A stretch of 64,000 bases of DNA from Flavimaribacter sediminis (GCF_019492055.1 NZ_JAICBX010000005.1:62001-126000); one strand, 5' to 3'; shown: positions 19,210 through 28,161, counted from the stretch's first letter. A program made the numbers and translations. The notes: generated from the sequence alone by a model not told the origin.

Positions 19210-20133
19210 TCAGGTTGCAATACGCAGTACGATGTCCTGGTCGTAATTGCCGAATCCCCTGCCGAAAATGTTCATGCCGCCAGGGTGTTCGGCGTCTTCC
19301 TTCACGCCGATGCGCATGCGAATGGAGTGGTGCTTGTCGATCATCAGGTCGTCCAGGGTTACGTCTGAAATCCGCACGCCGTCGATATAGCTGCCGCTGC
19401 CGTTGATTCGCCAGTTCTTCAGTTTGCCGTATTGTGAGCCGGCGAGTTTCCACCAGTTGGGCGTATAGACGCCGCGCTTGTCTCCGAAGTCGCCCGGCGA
19501 AGTCCATGTTCCGATATCGACCCCGTTGACCTGGAGGAAAATGTCGGAAGGCCAATCCGCCGCCGTGCCGGGCACCTCGGAGCTCAGCTCCATTGAGAAT
19601 TCCAGCGCTGTCGGCCTGGTGCGATTGAGCTTGGTGTTGTTGGGAAACTGGTATTCGACATAACCTCTGGTGAACCAGAGAAGTCCTGCTTTCATGCGGT
19701 CCGGCTCAAGAAATGTATTCGGCACATCAAGCAGCCCGATGACGCCATCGGCCGAGCAAAGTCCGCACGGTCCCGCCACCTCGCAAGTGGTATAGAGACC
19801 GAGCGGCATCGAAACCTCAATGGTGCCGTCGTCCGCCTCCGGAAGTGGATCGCGAAATCCCACCAGGATTTCTGTGAAAGCCGTCCGGCAGACCTTCTGA
19901 CTGCCCTTGCGCGCCTTGCGGCTTTCGGTCGTCACGAGGCCCGCATCCTCCAGAACCTGCAGGTTGGAGGAGACCGTCGACTGGGGAAGTCCCAGCTTCT
20001 CGGCAATCTGGTTGACGTTCTTTTCCTCGCCATCCCGGAGGAGCTTGAGAATCGAGACGCGCACCTCGCTCGCGAGGCCCCGGATGAGGTCCGGCCGCTC
20101 CGATGGATCTACTACAAGGACTTTTCCGCTCAT
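19210..20133 (-). CDS. ArsR-type winged-helix regulator with a C-terminal beta-rich domain
   Basis: A 307-residue protein. Residues 10-85 form an ArsR-like winged helix (LIRGLASEVRVSILKLLRDG, then EKLGLPQSTVSSNLQVLEDA). The remaining ~210 residues are unlike ordinary ArsR proteins. They contain a Cys cluster CEVAGPCGLC (~117-126) and a Trp/Gly-rich stretch that looks like a carbohydrate-binding beta sandwich (IFLQVNGVDIGTWTSPGDFG). Placed directly upstream of a GH51 enzyme and a sugar importer, it likely senses an arabinose-related ligand and controls this operon. The sensor role is inference. Confidence 0.8.
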   Translation of the reverse strand: MSGKVLVVDPSERPDLIRGLASEVRVSILKLLRDGEEKNVNQIAEKLGLPQSTVSSNLQVLEDAGLVTTESRKARKGSQKVCRTAFTEILVGFRDPLPEADDGTIEVSMPLGLYTTCEVAGPCGLCSADGVIGLLDVPNTFLEPDRMKAGLLWFTRGYVEYQFPNNTKLNRTRPTALEFSMELSSEVPGTAADWPSDIFLQVNGVDIGTWTSPGDFGDKRGVYTPNWWKLAGSQYGKLKNWRINGSGSYIDGVRISDVTLDDLMIDKHHSIRMRIGVKEDAEHPGGMNIFGRGFGNYDQDIVLRIAT

Positions 20134-20407
20134 GTCTGGCCCGTTTGATACGCAACAGAATGATGCATATCAGCATACCTGATACAAATAAAGCGTCGGC
20201 AACTTGCGTGATTTGGCGCCAGGCCTCACGTTCACAAGGATTTAGACTGCTGTATCGTCCGCCATTAAGAAAACAGGAGATCTTCATTCTCCATCGCGGT
20301 TCCCGCGGCCATTTCCAGCTGTTTCTGGCGAGATGTCCCCTCGGCGACGCTCGGACGCCGATTGTCGCATTGCCTATCGCCGCGATTTCCACTAAGCGCT
20401 TTCAACC
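20134..20407. other. Divergent intergenic region between the ArsR-type gene and the copper genes
   Basis: A ~270-base spacer holding back-to-back promoters. AT-rich stretches occur near 20155-20190 but no clear dyad, Pho box, riboswitch or RNA gene is recognised. Confidence 0.4.
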
Positions 20408-20800
20408 ATGACCGCGCAATTCGCCAAACGGGACATCAAGCTGCCGGCAATGTTGATTGCCGTCGCCAGCATCGTTTTCCTGCTGGCCTGGCCGATGCTG
20501 CCGCGCACGGTTCTTGTCACGAACAATGGCGAGGTCGCGGATCTTTCAGCCTATGTGCTGCCCGACGGCTCGCTGCCGTTTCTCTGCGCGGCAACCGGCG
20601 GCGACGATCCCGCTGGCGGGTACCGTGCGCATTGTCCGCTCTGCACACTGTCGAAAATCCTCGGTCCGCCGTCCCGCGAACCGGCGATCCTGCGCGTGGC
20701 GCGCTTTGCTCCCGTTGCGCCTCCGCTCTACATCGAACCGCAAATTTCAACCCGTGTCGTCCCCGGCCTGGGTTCCCGAGCGCCGCCCTCCATCGTCTGA
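20408..20800 (+). CDS. Small membrane-anchored Cys-rich protein, DUF2946-like
   Basis: A 130-residue protein with one N-terminal helix (LPAMLIAVASIVFLLAWPML) followed by a periplasmic domain with a Cys motif LPFLCAATGG...HCPLC. This pattern resembles DUF2946 proteins that accompany copper genes. The neighbour 111 bases downstream encodes a YcnI-PCuAC fusion. A role in periplasmic copper handling is therefore likely, though the sequence match is loose. Start ATG at 20408. Confidence 0.6.
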   Translation: MTAQFAKRDIKLPAMLIAVASIVFLLAWPMLPRTVLVTNNGEVADLSAYVLPDGSLPFLCAATGGDDPAGGYRAHCPLCTLSKILGPPSREPAILRVARFAPVAPPLYIEPQISTRVVPGLGSRAPPSIV

Positions 20801-20911
20801 TTGACGAAGACAGGGCTCCGGCCCGTCCAGCGTCACCCGAATTTCCTGCAAACTTTTAAAAAGGACATTGCTGCCGATGCGCCGCATGCGCATGCAGCAT
20901 GGAGGTACAAG

Positions 20912-21940
20912 ATGAAATTGACAAAATCCGCCATGGCGTTCACCGCCGCCCTTTTCGCCCCGACCATGGTCGCCTCTCTCGCCCCCTCGCTGGCCCATGC
21001 CCACGCCACGCTCGAGCAGGGTCAGGCGTCTATCAACAGCTACTACAAGGCGGTGATGCGCATCCCACACGGATGCGACGGCCAGGCGACCCTGAAAGTC
21101 CGCATCACGGTTCCTGAAGGCATGGTTAGCGCAAAACCGATGCCCAAACCCGGCTGGGAACTGGAAACCGTCAAGGGCGACTACGAAAACACCTACACCC
21201 TTCACGGAAGGGAGATCACGTCCGGCGTGAAGGAAATCGTCTGGACCGGCCAGCTTGAGGACGATCACTACGACGAGTTCGTCTTCCAAGCACGGCTTGC
21301 AGACACGCTGCCTGTCGGTGAAACAGTCTACATCCCCACCGTCCAGGAATGCATGAAGGGCGAAGTGGCCTGGATCGAGATCCCGGCGGAAGGCCAGGAT
21401 CCGCATGCGCTGGCGCATCCGGCTCCGGGTCTGAAAATCGCAGCGGCGGAAGGCGGTGATGGACATGGCGCCGGCCACGACCATGGCGCCTCGCATGGAG
21501 ATCACGGCATGGAGATCATCAAGGTCGGCGATCTGGAAATCGACCAGCCCTATGCCCGCGCCGCGCCGCCCAACGCGCCGGTTTCCGCCGGATACATGGT
21601 CATCAGGAACACCGGCGCCGAAGGCGATCGTCTCGTCGGCGGATCTGTAGACTTCGCCGATCATCTTGAGGTCCATGAAATGAAGATGGACGGCGACGTC
21701 ATGAAGATGCGCGAACTCTCCGACGGCCTGGAAATCCCGGCCGGCGGCGAGGTCGTGCTCAAACCCGGCGGCTTCCACATCATGTTCATGAAGATGAAGG
21801 AGCAGCTCAAGCCCGGCGAAACCCGTAAGGTCACGCTTGAATTCGAGAAGGCCGGAACCGTCGAACTGGAATTGCCGGTTCGCGACATGAAGGGCGGTCA
21901 CGGATCGCACGACCATTCCGGTCACTCGAAGTCGAACTGA
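20912..21940 (+). CDS. YcnI (DUF1775)-PCuAC fusion, periplasmic copper-binding protein
   Basis: A 342-residue secreted protein. The signal peptide ends SLAHA (30), so the mature protein would begin with His31, the N-terminal copper ligand known for YcnI. The YcnI domain spans ~31-165. A His-rich linker (183-198, GDGHGAGHDHGASHGD) joins a PCuAC domain (~201-325) with the copper motif around H255, M266 and H289-I-M291. The C-terminus is again His-rich. PCuAC proteins deliver Cu(I) to cytochrome oxidase. Start ATG 20912 has a perfect ggaggt site at 20901-20906; earlier in-frame sequence is spurious. The DUF2946-like gene precedes it. Confidence 0.93.
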   Translation: MKLTKSAMAFTAALFAPTMVASLAPSLAHAHATLEQGQASINSYYKAVMRIPHGCDGQATLKVRITVPEGMVSAKPMPKPGWELETVKGDYENTYTLHGREITSGVKEIVWTGQLEDDHYDEFVFQARLADTLPVGETVYIPTVQECMKGEVAWIEIPAEGQDPHALAHPAPGLKIAAAEGGDGHGAGHDHGASHGDHGMEIIKVGDLEIDQPYARAAPPNAPVSAGYMVIRNTGAEGDRLVGGSVDFADHLEVHEMKMDGDVMKMRELSDGLEIPAGGEVVLKPGGFHIMFMKMKEQLKPGETRKVTLEFEKAGTVELELPVRDMKGGHGSHDHSGHSKSN

Positions 21941-22010
21941 CGGGCCTCGCGCCTGAGCGATGGCGAGGAGACCGCTACTGCGCCTCCACGCCCACGCGAC
22001 TGGCGAAAGT

Positions 22011-22631
22011 TCAAATCGCCCGGGCGTATTTCTCGACAAAGGCTTCCGCGTCAAGCGCGCGGAAGTCGGCCAGCGCCGCATGCAGCCGGTCGTGGCTCCA
22101 GTCCCACCAGGCGAGCGCTTCCATCGCCGCGCCCGTGGCGGCTGAAAACCGCTCCCGGATCAGCTTCGCCGGCACCCCGCCGACAATCGTGTAAGGCGCA
22201 ACATCCTTTGAAACGACGGCTCCAGCGCCCACTACAGCGCCATTTCCGACGGTGACGCCCGGCAGCAAGGTTGCGCCGTGGCCAAGCCAGACATCATGAC
22301 CCACTGTCACGGAGTTCTCGCGTCGCCAGTTGAAGAAGTCCTGCTCGTGCTCGGCGCCTTCGAAATAGTCGCCGGCCCGATAGGTGAAATGGTGCAGCGT
22401 CGCGCGCCAGGTCGGGTGATTGGTGGCGTTGATGCGCACATGGCTTGCAATATTAACGAATTTTCCGATGGTGGCGCTCCAGATTTCGCTGTCGCGCATC
22501 ACGTAGGAATAGTCGCCCATCTCGCATTCTGCGATCTGGCAGCGTTCGTCCACTTCCGTATAGCGGCCAAACGTGCTGTCGCGCACCCGGGCGGTTTCGT
22601 GGATCAGCGGTTCAACCGACAGTTTTTTCAT
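22011..22631 (-). CDS. Phosphonate-operon hexapeptide-repeat transferase family protein
   Basis: A 206-residue left-handed beta-helix protein of the phosphonate-metabolism transferase-hexapeptide type. Hexapeptide repeats run from ~15 to 60 and again at 122-150 ([20 protein letters not shown], then [20 protein letters not shown]). The [20 protein letters not shown] block is typical of CatB-like acyltransferases. It overlaps phnL by one base, placing it last in the phnG-L half-operon. Such proteins may acylate a phosphonate or intermediate, but no reaction is established. Confidence 0.88.
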   Translation of the reverse strand: MKKLSVEPLIHETARVRDSTFGRYTEVDERCQIAECEMGDYSYVMRDSEIWSATIGKFVNIASHVRINATNHPTWRATLHHFTYRAGDYFEGAEHEQDFFNWRRENSVTVGHDVWLGHGATLLPGVTVGNGAVVGAGAVVSKDVAPYTIVGGVPAKLIRERFSAATGAAMEALAWWDWSHDRLHAALADFRALDAEAFVEKYARAI

Positions 22632-23338
22632 CAGGCCGCCTCGCCCACGGCGCGGAACTCGCTGACGTCGATCGTGCGATCGGCCACTGCGGCGCGCACT
22701 TCGGCGTCGTGGAAGATGCCGAGGAGCGCTACGCCAGCTTCCTTCTTGGCGCGGATGAGGTCAATAACGACGGCCCGGTTCGCCGCGTCCAGCGACGCCG
22801 TCGGCTCGTCCAGCAGCAGCACCGGGTGGCTGGTGATGAAACCACGGGCGATGTTGACGCGCTGCTGCTCGCCGCCGGAGAAGGTCGCCGGCGGAAGCGA
22901 CCAGAGGCGTTCCGGCAGATTGAGTTGCGCCAGCAGTTCACGCGCCCTTGTCATCGCCGCATCCTGCGATGCGCGCTGGGCGATCAGCGGCTCGGCTACC
23001 ACATCGACGGCTGCGACGCGCGGCACCGTGCGCAGAAACTGGCTGACATAGCCGATCACGTCGCGTCGCAAGGCCAACACCATGCGCGGATCGGCGCTGG
23101 CGATATCGACGGTGCGATCGCCATGCGTGATCAGGATCTGCCCCTCGTTCACGCTGTAGTTGCCATAGAGCATCTTGAGAATGGAGCTCTTGCCGACGCC
23201 CGACGGCCCGCCCAGCACGACGCATTCGCCGGCGGCGACGGAAAAATTGACGTTGTCCACCACCGGCAGTTTCACGCCGCTGCGCAGATGCATGGTGAAA
23301 CTCTTGGAAACTTCCGAAACAACCAAAGGGGTAGCCAT
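22631..23338 (-). CDS. phnL: C-P lyase subunit PhnL (ABC-type ATPase)
   Basis: A 235-residue ABC ATPase that is part of the C-P lyase machine, not a transporter. Walker A is [19 protein letters not shown], the signature [15 protein letters not shown], and Walker [16 protein letters not shown]. PhnL helps PhnGHI attach the phosphonate to the ribose of ATP. It starts four bases after the phnK stop and overlaps the transferase gene. Confidence 0.95.
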   Translation of the reverse strand: MATPLVVSEVSKSFTMHLRSGVKLPVVDNVNFSVAAGECVVLGGPSGVGKSSILKMLYGNYSVNEGQILITHGDRTVDIASADPRMVLALRRDVIGYVSQFLRTVPRVAAVDVVAEPLIAQRASQDAAMTRARELLAQLNLPERLWSLPPATFSGGEQQRVNIARGFITSHPVLLLDEPTASLDAANRAVVIDLIRAKKEAGVALLGIFHDAEVRAAVADRTIDVSEFRAVGEAA

Positions 23339-23342
23339 GTTT

Positions 23343-24119
23343 CTAAACCTGCAGAATGGAGGAAACGAGGAGTTGGGTGTATGGCTCCTGCGGATCGTCG
23401 AGCACGCGATCCGTCAGCCCGTGTTCGATCACGTGGCCGTCCTTCATCACCAGCATGCGATGGGACAGAAGCCGCGCCACGGCGAGATCGTGGGTCACGA
23501 CGATCGCCGAAAGGCCGAGATCGGCGACCAGCGAGCGCACCAGGTCGAGAAGGCGCGCCTGCACGGAGACGTCCAGGCCACCAGTCGGCTCGTCCATGAA
23601 AACCAGCCGCGGTCCGGTCACCAGATTGCGGGCGATCTGCAGGCGCTGGCGCATGCCGCCCGAAAAATCCCGCGGCTGATCGTCGATGCGATCGACGTCG
23701 ATCTCGACCCGGCCCAGCCAGTCGCCGGCGGCGGCGCGGATCTTTCCGTAGTGGCGATCGCCGACCGCCATCAGCCGTTCGCCGACATTGGCGCCGGCCG
23801 AAACCGTCATGCGCAGGCCATCGGCCGGGTTCTGGTGGACGAAACCCCAGTCGGTGCGCATCAAAAGCCGCCGCTCGGCCTCGCCCATACGGTAGAGATC
23901 GCGCATCTGACCGTCGCGCATGCGGTATTCCACCGTTCCCGAAGTCGGCGGCAGCCGCGTTGAAATGCAGTTGAGCAGCGTCGTCTTGCCAGAGCCGGAT
24001 TCGCCGACAACCGCCAGCACTTCGCCCGGCCACAGCGAAAAGGTCACCTCATCGCAGCCGATCCGGCCGCCATAATATTTCGTAACCGCGTTGACGCGCA
24101 ACAGGGGCTGGTCGCTCAT
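23343..24119 (-). CDS. phnK: C-P lyase subunit PhnK (ABC-type ATPase)
   Basis: A 258-residue ABC protein with Walker A GESGSGKTTLLNCISTRLPP, signature FSGGMRQRLQIARNL and Walker B LVFMDEPTGGLDVSVQARLL. PhnK docks on the PhnGHIJ core. The start ATG at 24117-24119 overlaps the phnJ stop by four bases; the longer upstream reading runs into phnJ and is rejected. Confidence 0.95.
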   Translation of the reverse strand: MSDQPLLRVNAVTKYYGGRIGCDEVTFSLWPGEVLAVVGESGSGKTTLLNCISTRLPPTSGTVEYRMRDGQMRDLYRMGEAERRLLMRTDWGFVHQNPADGLRMTVSAGANVGERLMAVGDRHYGKIRAAAGDWLGRVEIDVDRIDDQPRDFSGGMRQRLQIARNLVTGPRLVFMDEPTGGLDVSVQARLLDLVRSLVADLGLSAIVVTHDLAVARLLSHRMLVMKDGHVIEHGLTDRVLDDPQEPYTQLLVSSILQV

Positions 24120-25009
24120 GAGTGCATCTCCGGGGCTTCTGCGGCAAGCGGTCCGCGATGGCCTTCCTCGCGGCGCTTCTCGCAATGATCAGTGTCGGAA
24201 CAGACGAACATGCGCCCGCCCTTGTCGTCGAGGATCACCTCGTCCAGATAGACGCCTTCCGCGCCGCACAGCGCGCAGGGCTGGTCGAATTTCTGGACCT
24301 CGAACGGATGGTCCTCGAAATCGAGGCTGACGACCTCCGTATGGGGCGGCAGCGCGTAAATCCGCTTCTCGCGCCCCGCGCCGAAAAGCTGCAGCGCCTC
24401 CGACATATGCATCTTCGGATTGTCGAATTTCGGCGTCGGCGACGGGTCCATCACGTAGCGCCCCTCCACCTTCACCGGATAGGCGTAGGTCGTGGCGATA
24501 TGCCCATTGCGCGCGATGTCCTCGTAGAGCTTCACATGCATGAGGCCGTATTCCTCGAGCGCATGCATCTTGCGCGTCTCGGTCTCGCGCGGCTCCAGAT
24601 AGCGCAGCGGTTCGGGGATCGGCACCTGGTAGACCAGCACCTGTCCCTTTCTTAAGGTTTCTTCCGGAATGCGGTGCCGGGTCTGGATCACCGTCGCGTC
24701 CTTCGTGTGGGTGGTCACGGCGACATTCGCAACGCGTTGGAAAAAGGCGCGGATCGAGACGGCGTTCGTTGTGTCGTCGGCGCCCTGGTCGATGACCTTC
24801 AGGACGTCGTCCGGTCCGAGGATGGCGGCCGTGACCTGCACGCCGCCAGTGCCCCAGCCATAGGGCATCGGCATTTCACGGCTTGCGAATGGCGCCTGAT
24901 ATCCGGGAATGGCGATCGCTTTCAGGATCGCGCGCCGGATCATGCGCTTCGTCTGTTCGTCAAGATAGGCGAAATTGTAGGTCGCCATGTCGGTCTGCTG
25001 CATGGTCAT
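24116..25009 (-). CDS. phnJ: Carbon-phosphorus lyase PhnJ (radical SAM)
   Basis: The catalytic C-P lyase, 297 residues. It cleaves alpha-ribosyl-1-phosphonate 5-phosphate to a hydrocarbon and 5-phosphoribosyl 1,2-cyclic phosphate by radical chemistry. The four essential Cys are present: C245, C248, C270 and C276 (FDQPCALCGA, FVCSDTDHCEK), offset by four from E. coli C241, C244, C266 and C272. The equivalent of the glycyl-radical Gly32 is Gly36 (IAIPGYQAP). Expected strictly in the cytoplasmic PhnGHIJ complex. Overlaps both phnI and phnK by four bases, as is common in phn operons. Confidence 0.97.
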   Translation of the reverse strand: MTMQQTDMATYNFAYLDEQTKRMIRRAILKAIAIPGYQAPFASREMPMPYGWGTGGVQVTAAILGPDDVLKVIDQGADDTTNAVSIRAFFQRVANVAVTTHTKDATVIQTRHRIPEETLRKGQVLVYQVPIPEPLRYLEPRETETRKMHALEEYGLMHVKLYEDIARNGHIATTYAYPVKVEGRYVMDPSPTPKFDNPKMHMSEALQLFGAGREKRIYALPPHTEVVSLDFEDHPFEVQKFDQPCALCGAEGVYLDEVILDDKGGRMFVCSDTDHCEKRREEGHRGPLAAEAPEMHS

Positions 25010-26124
25010 TCGGCCGCCTCCAGCGTGTCGCCGCCGTTTCCTTCCCGCTTTTTCTGGTTTTCCTCGTATTCCGCGCGCATGCGCCGCACGAGATCCAGTT
25101 CGGCCTGGAAGTCGACATAGTGTGGCAATTTCAGATGCTCGACGAAGCCTGTCGCCTGAACATTGTCCGAGTGGGAAATCACGAATTCCTCGTCCTGCGC
25201 CGGCGCGACGATATCCTCGCCCAGCTCTTCGGCGCGCAGAGCGCGGTCAACCAGCGACATCGCCATCGCCTTGCGCTCGCTCTGGCCGAAGACCAGCCCG
25301 TAGCCGCGGGTAAATTGCGGCGGAGATTTCGCCGACCCCTTGAACTGGGTCACCATCTGGCATTCCGTCACCTGGATTTCGCCGAGACTGACTGCAAATC
25401 CCAGTTCGGGAACGTCAAGCAGCACCTCCACCTCGCCAATGCGGATCTCCCCGGTAAAGGGGTGCGTGCGGGCGTAGCCGCGCTGGGTCGAATAGCCGAG
25501 CGCCAGCAGAAAGCCTTCGTCGCCGCGCGCCAGCGCCTGGAGCCTTATGTCGCGTTCCATCGGAAACTCCATCGGCTCACGGGTCAGGTCGCCGGTGCGG
25601 TGATCGTCCGGCAATTCGCCATCGCTTTCGATCAAGCCTTCATCAGCGAGGATTTCTGAAACACGCGGCGTGCGGCCGGTCTCGGCCTCCGCTGCAATTC
25701 CTTCTTCCACCTCCCCGTCCGTCATCAGATCGGGATCGAGAAGCCTATGCGTGTAGTCGAAGGTCGGACCCAGAAGCTGCCCGCCGGGGAGGTCCTTGTA
25801 GGTCGCGGAAATCCGACGCTCGATGCGCATCTCCGACGTGTCGATCGGCTCGCTGTAGCCGAAGCGCGGCAGGGTCGTGCGATATGCTCTGAGAAGGAAG
25901 ATCGCCTCGATCATGTCGCCGCGCGCCTGCTTCATGGCGAGAGCCGCCAGTTCGCGGTCGTAGAGCGAAGCCTCGCTCATGATCCGGTCGACGCCGAGCG
26001 CGAGCTGTTCGACGATCTGATCCAGGCTGACTGCGGGCACCGACCGGTCGCCGCGCCGTCTGTCAGCGAGCAACCGATGGGCGTTGTTGATGGCTTTCTC
26101 GCCGCCTTTCACTGCGACATACAT
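25006..26124 (-). CDS. phnI: C-P lyase complex subunit PhnI
   Basis: A 372-residue protein beginning MYVAVKGGEKAINNAHRLLA, the diagnostic PhnI opening. With PhnG, PhnH and PhnL it transfers the ribosyl triphosphate of ATP to the phosphonate. Length is normal (~350-370). Its stop overlaps the phnJ start by four bases, and it lies one base after phnH, so the genes are co-translated. Confidence 0.97.
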   Translation of the reverse strand: MYVAVKGGEKAINNAHRLLADRRRGDRSVPAVSLDQIVEQLALGVDRIMSEASLYDRELAALAMKQARGDMIEAIFLLRAYRTTLPRFGYSEPIDTSEMRIERRISATYKDLPGGQLLGPTFDYTHRLLDPDLMTDGEVEEGIAAEAETGRTPRVSEILADEGLIESDGELPDDHRTGDLTREPMEFPMERDIRLQALARGDEGFLLALGYSTQRGYARTHPFTGEIRIGEVEVLLDVPELGFAVSLGEIQVTECQMVTQFKGSAKSPPQFTRGYGLVFGQSERKAMAMSLVDRALRAEELGEDIVAPAQDEEFVISHSDNVQATGFVEHLKLPHYVDFQAELDLVRRMRAEYEENQKKREGNGGDTLEAAE

Positions 26125-26125
26125 G

Positions 26126-26764
26126 TCAACTGGCCTCCTTCACGTTGGCGAGCGCTTCCACCCGGGTGGTTCGCGGCAGACCGATAATCGCATCCGGGCC
26201 GGCAAGCACGAGATCGACACCGCGCGGAAACTTGCCGCCGTTCGCCTTCCAGAGCGCCGGAAAGGCGTCCGGCAACCCGGTGGGCCGGATAACTGCTCGG
26301 TCCTTGATGCCCGGTCCCGTCAACTCGAGCGCCGGACCGCCCTGCAGCGACGGCAGTTGCACGATGAGGGTGGTGGAGCGATCGGGATATTCCTGAGTGC
26401 CTTGCGCGAAATTTTCGAAGGAAGAAATGTGTCCGGGATCGGCGAGGATCGCGAAATGCGCGTCCAGCGCCTGATCCGTCAGCGGCGCTGATGTATGGAA
26501 GGCGAGCCACGACCGCGCCTTTTCTTCCCGTGCGATGAAAGGCCCCAGCCAGATGACGGTGTCGTGGTCGAACAGGGTCGCCGCAAGCGCGCCTGCGACC
26601 GCCGTTAGCGGCGCGGGCGGCGCAACATTCGTCTCGATCGCGTGAAGCACGCCGGGATTTGCCATCGCGTTCATCAGCTGGCGGAAGACCGCCTGCGCCT
26701 CGAAAACCGGATTGGCGAAGCCGCCGGTGATCGCCTGCGCCGCATTCCTCTGTGTCGCCGGCAT
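26126..26764 (-). CDS. phnH: C-P lyase complex subunit PhnH
   Basis: A 212-residue protein with the PhnH pattern: GFANPVFEAQAVFRQLMNAM near the start, LTAVAGALAATLFDHDTVIW, and the GPGIKDRAVIRPTGLPDAFP block near the C-terminus. Subunit of the PhnGHIJ core. Its start overlaps the phnG stop by one base and it ends one base before phnI. Confidence 0.97.
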   Translation of the reverse strand: MPATQRNAAQAITGGFANPVFEAQAVFRQLMNAMANPGVLHAIETNVAPPAPLTAVAGALAATLFDHDTVIWLGPFIAREEKARSWLAFHTSAPLTDQALDAHFAILADPGHISSFENFAQGTQEYPDRSTTLIVQLPSLQGGPALELTGPGIKDRAVIRPTGLPDAFPALWKANGGKFPRGVDLVLAGPDAIIGLPRTTRVEALANVKEAS

Positions 26765-27246
26765 CAGTCTTCTCCCCTGACCATCGTGAAGAAATCCACC
26801 TTGGTGGCGGCCGCTTCGGCGGCCCGGCTTTCATTGCGGGCCTGCACGCGCCGGCGCACCGGCGCAAGCACCGCGTCCTCGACGTCGTCACGGGTCTGCT
26901 CGTCCTGCCACAGCGCATCGAAGATCGCCGCATACCGGACCTTGCCTTTCGACGTGCCCAGCGCATAGGCGTGGCCCACCTGCCCCGTCGACAATCGCAC
27001 CGTGGCGCGGGTCACCGTCGCCTCGCCGAAATTGAATGGGGATCCGCCGCCGCCGATCCGTCCTCTCAGCATGACGAGCCCGGTTTCCGGCCCTCTGACC
27101 GGCTCAACCTCGGGCTTGTCCCGCCAGTCGCTCCAGGCCGCCTCGAGCTCCGCCTGCGTGGCCCGGGCGAGAACAGCCATCGCCTCGCCTCTCGATGTTT
27201 CATCAATTGCAGTTTCGCTGGCCGCCATGTTTTCCTGCTTTGCCAT
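26764..27246 (-). CDS. phnG: C-P lyase complex subunit PhnG
   Basis: A ~160-residue first subunit of the C-P lyase complex. Family features: RGEAMAVLARATQAELEAAW near the start, then GGGGSPFNFGEATVTRATVR and GHAYALGTSKGKVRYAAIFD. I use the ATG at 27244-27246; a TTG at 27256-27258 would add four residues. First gene of the catalytic half-operon, immediately downstream of the palindromic operator and divergent from the phnF regulator gene. Confidence 0.95.
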   Translation of the reverse strand: MAKQENMAASETAIDETSRGEAMAVLARATQAELEAAWSDWRDKPEVEPVRGPETGLVMLRGRIGGGGSPFNFGEATVTRATVRLSTGQVGHAYALGTSKGKVRYAAIFDALWQDEQTRDDVEDAVLAPVRRRVQARNESRAAEAAATKVDFFTMVRGED

Positions 27247-27260
27247 GTCAACACTCAACC

Positions 27261-27286
27261 TGTCTATTCATCTAGACAACTAGACA
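27261..27286. promoter_or_regulatory. Palindromic operator between phnG and phnF
   Basis: Two overlapping dyads: tgtcta (27261-27266) and tagaca (27273-27278) with a 6-base spacer, and tctag (27271-27275) with ctaga (27280-27284). A direct repeat of tagaca recurs at 27281-27286. Overlapping TAGA-type symmetry between a HutC/GntR gene and the genes it should control is the expected site for PhnF. It would repress both directions. Confidence 0.6.
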
Positions 27287-27327
27287 TTCAATGTGTATAG
27301 CAGATAGCGACAGAGGATGACAGCCTT

Positions 27328-28083
27328 GTGACAACCGATACGATTGAGCGGCGCAGCGGCATTTCGGTTTGGCGACAGATCGCCGACCGGATACGCATGG
27401 CGATCAGCGCCGGCGAATTCGACGACACCGGCGCCCTGCCCGGCGAAATGGCGCTGGCGCGGCGATTTCAGGTCAACCGGCATACGGTGAGAAGCGCTAT
27501 CGCCGCGCTGGCGAACGAAGGTGTGCTTCGCGTGGAACAGGGTCGCGGCACCTTCATCGTAAGGCGATCGCGCCTGAAATACCCGATCGGACGTCGCACG
27601 CGTTTCACCGAGGGGTTGGCCGGTCAGGCGCGCGCCCTCGAGGCGCGGTTGAAAGCCGTCCAGAGAAATCCCGCCGACGCTGAAGTCGCCCGCGCGCTGG
27701 AGCTCGAAACCGGAGCGCCGGTCATCTGCCTTGAAACCCTGCATTACGCCGACGGCATCCCTGTTTCGTCAGCCCGCAACTGGTTCGACGCAGAGCGCTT
27801 TCCGGATATCGGCGATCTCTATCGGGAACTCGGCTCCGTCACCGCCTGCCTCAAACGCCTCGGCGTCGCCGACTATGTGCGCATTTCGACGCGCGTTTCA
27901 GCGCATCACGCCGAGCCGGAACTGCTCGACGAGCTCAATCTTTCCGCCGGCGCAGTCGTATTGAAGACGGAAGGCGTCAACGCCGAAATGGACGGAAGAC
28001 GGCTCGAATATTCAGTCACCTGCTTCGCCGCTGACCGCATAGAACTCGACATCGACCACACTGCGCGCCAGTTCAGCAACTAA
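27328..28083 (+). CDS. phnF: PhnF, GntR/HutC-family regulator of the phn genes
   Basis: A 251-residue repressor-type protein. A GntR winged helix covers ~10-75 (ISVWRQIADRIRMAISAGEF, FQVNRHTVRSAIAALANEGV). A HutC-type UbiC-like ligand domain follows from ~95 (ETGAPVICLETLHYADGIPV). Divergent from phnG and sharing the dyad-rich gap, it most likely controls the C-P lyase genes in response to a phosphonate-linked signal. The start is GTG at 27328 with an agagga site ten bases upstream; no in-frame ATG fits. Confidence 0.93.
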   Translation: MTTDTIERRSGISVWRQIADRIRMAISAGEFDDTGALPGEMALARRFQVNRHTVRSAIAALANEGVLRVEQGRGTFIVRRSRLKYPIGRRTRFTEGLAGQARALEARLKAVQRNPADAEVARALELETGAPVICLETLHYADGIPVSSARNWFDAERFPDIGDLYRELGSVTACLKRLGVADYVRISTRVSAHHAEPELLDELNLSAGAVVLKTEGVNAEMDGRRLEYSVTCFAADRIELDIDHTARQFSN

Positions 28084-28119
28084 CGCTCGCCCCAGGCGTC
28101 GAAATCCTTCGTCGCCATC

Positions 28120-28153
28120 ATAACGCATTGCGTTATATAACGCTATGCGTTAT
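28120..28153 (+). promoter_or_regulatory. Tandem palindromic operators of the higBA operon
   Basis: Two adjacent palindromes: ataacgca/tgcgttat around a single base (28120-28136) and ataacgc/gcgttat around three bases (28137-28153). They end 8 bases before the toxin ATG, so they probably overlap the promoter. HigA-type antitoxins repress their own operon by binding such paired sites. Confidence 0.7.
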
Positions 28154-28161
28154 CTAGGTTC

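Noticed and set aside
21945-21968. cctcgc/gcgagg pair as terminator between the copper gene and the transferase gene
   Set aside because: Only six pairs with a 12-base loop and no U-run, so too weak to claim.
20747-22081. Long minus-strand reading opposite the YcnI-PCuAC gene
   Set aside because: The plus strand has a signal peptide, ribosome site and two recognised domains; the minus reading has none.
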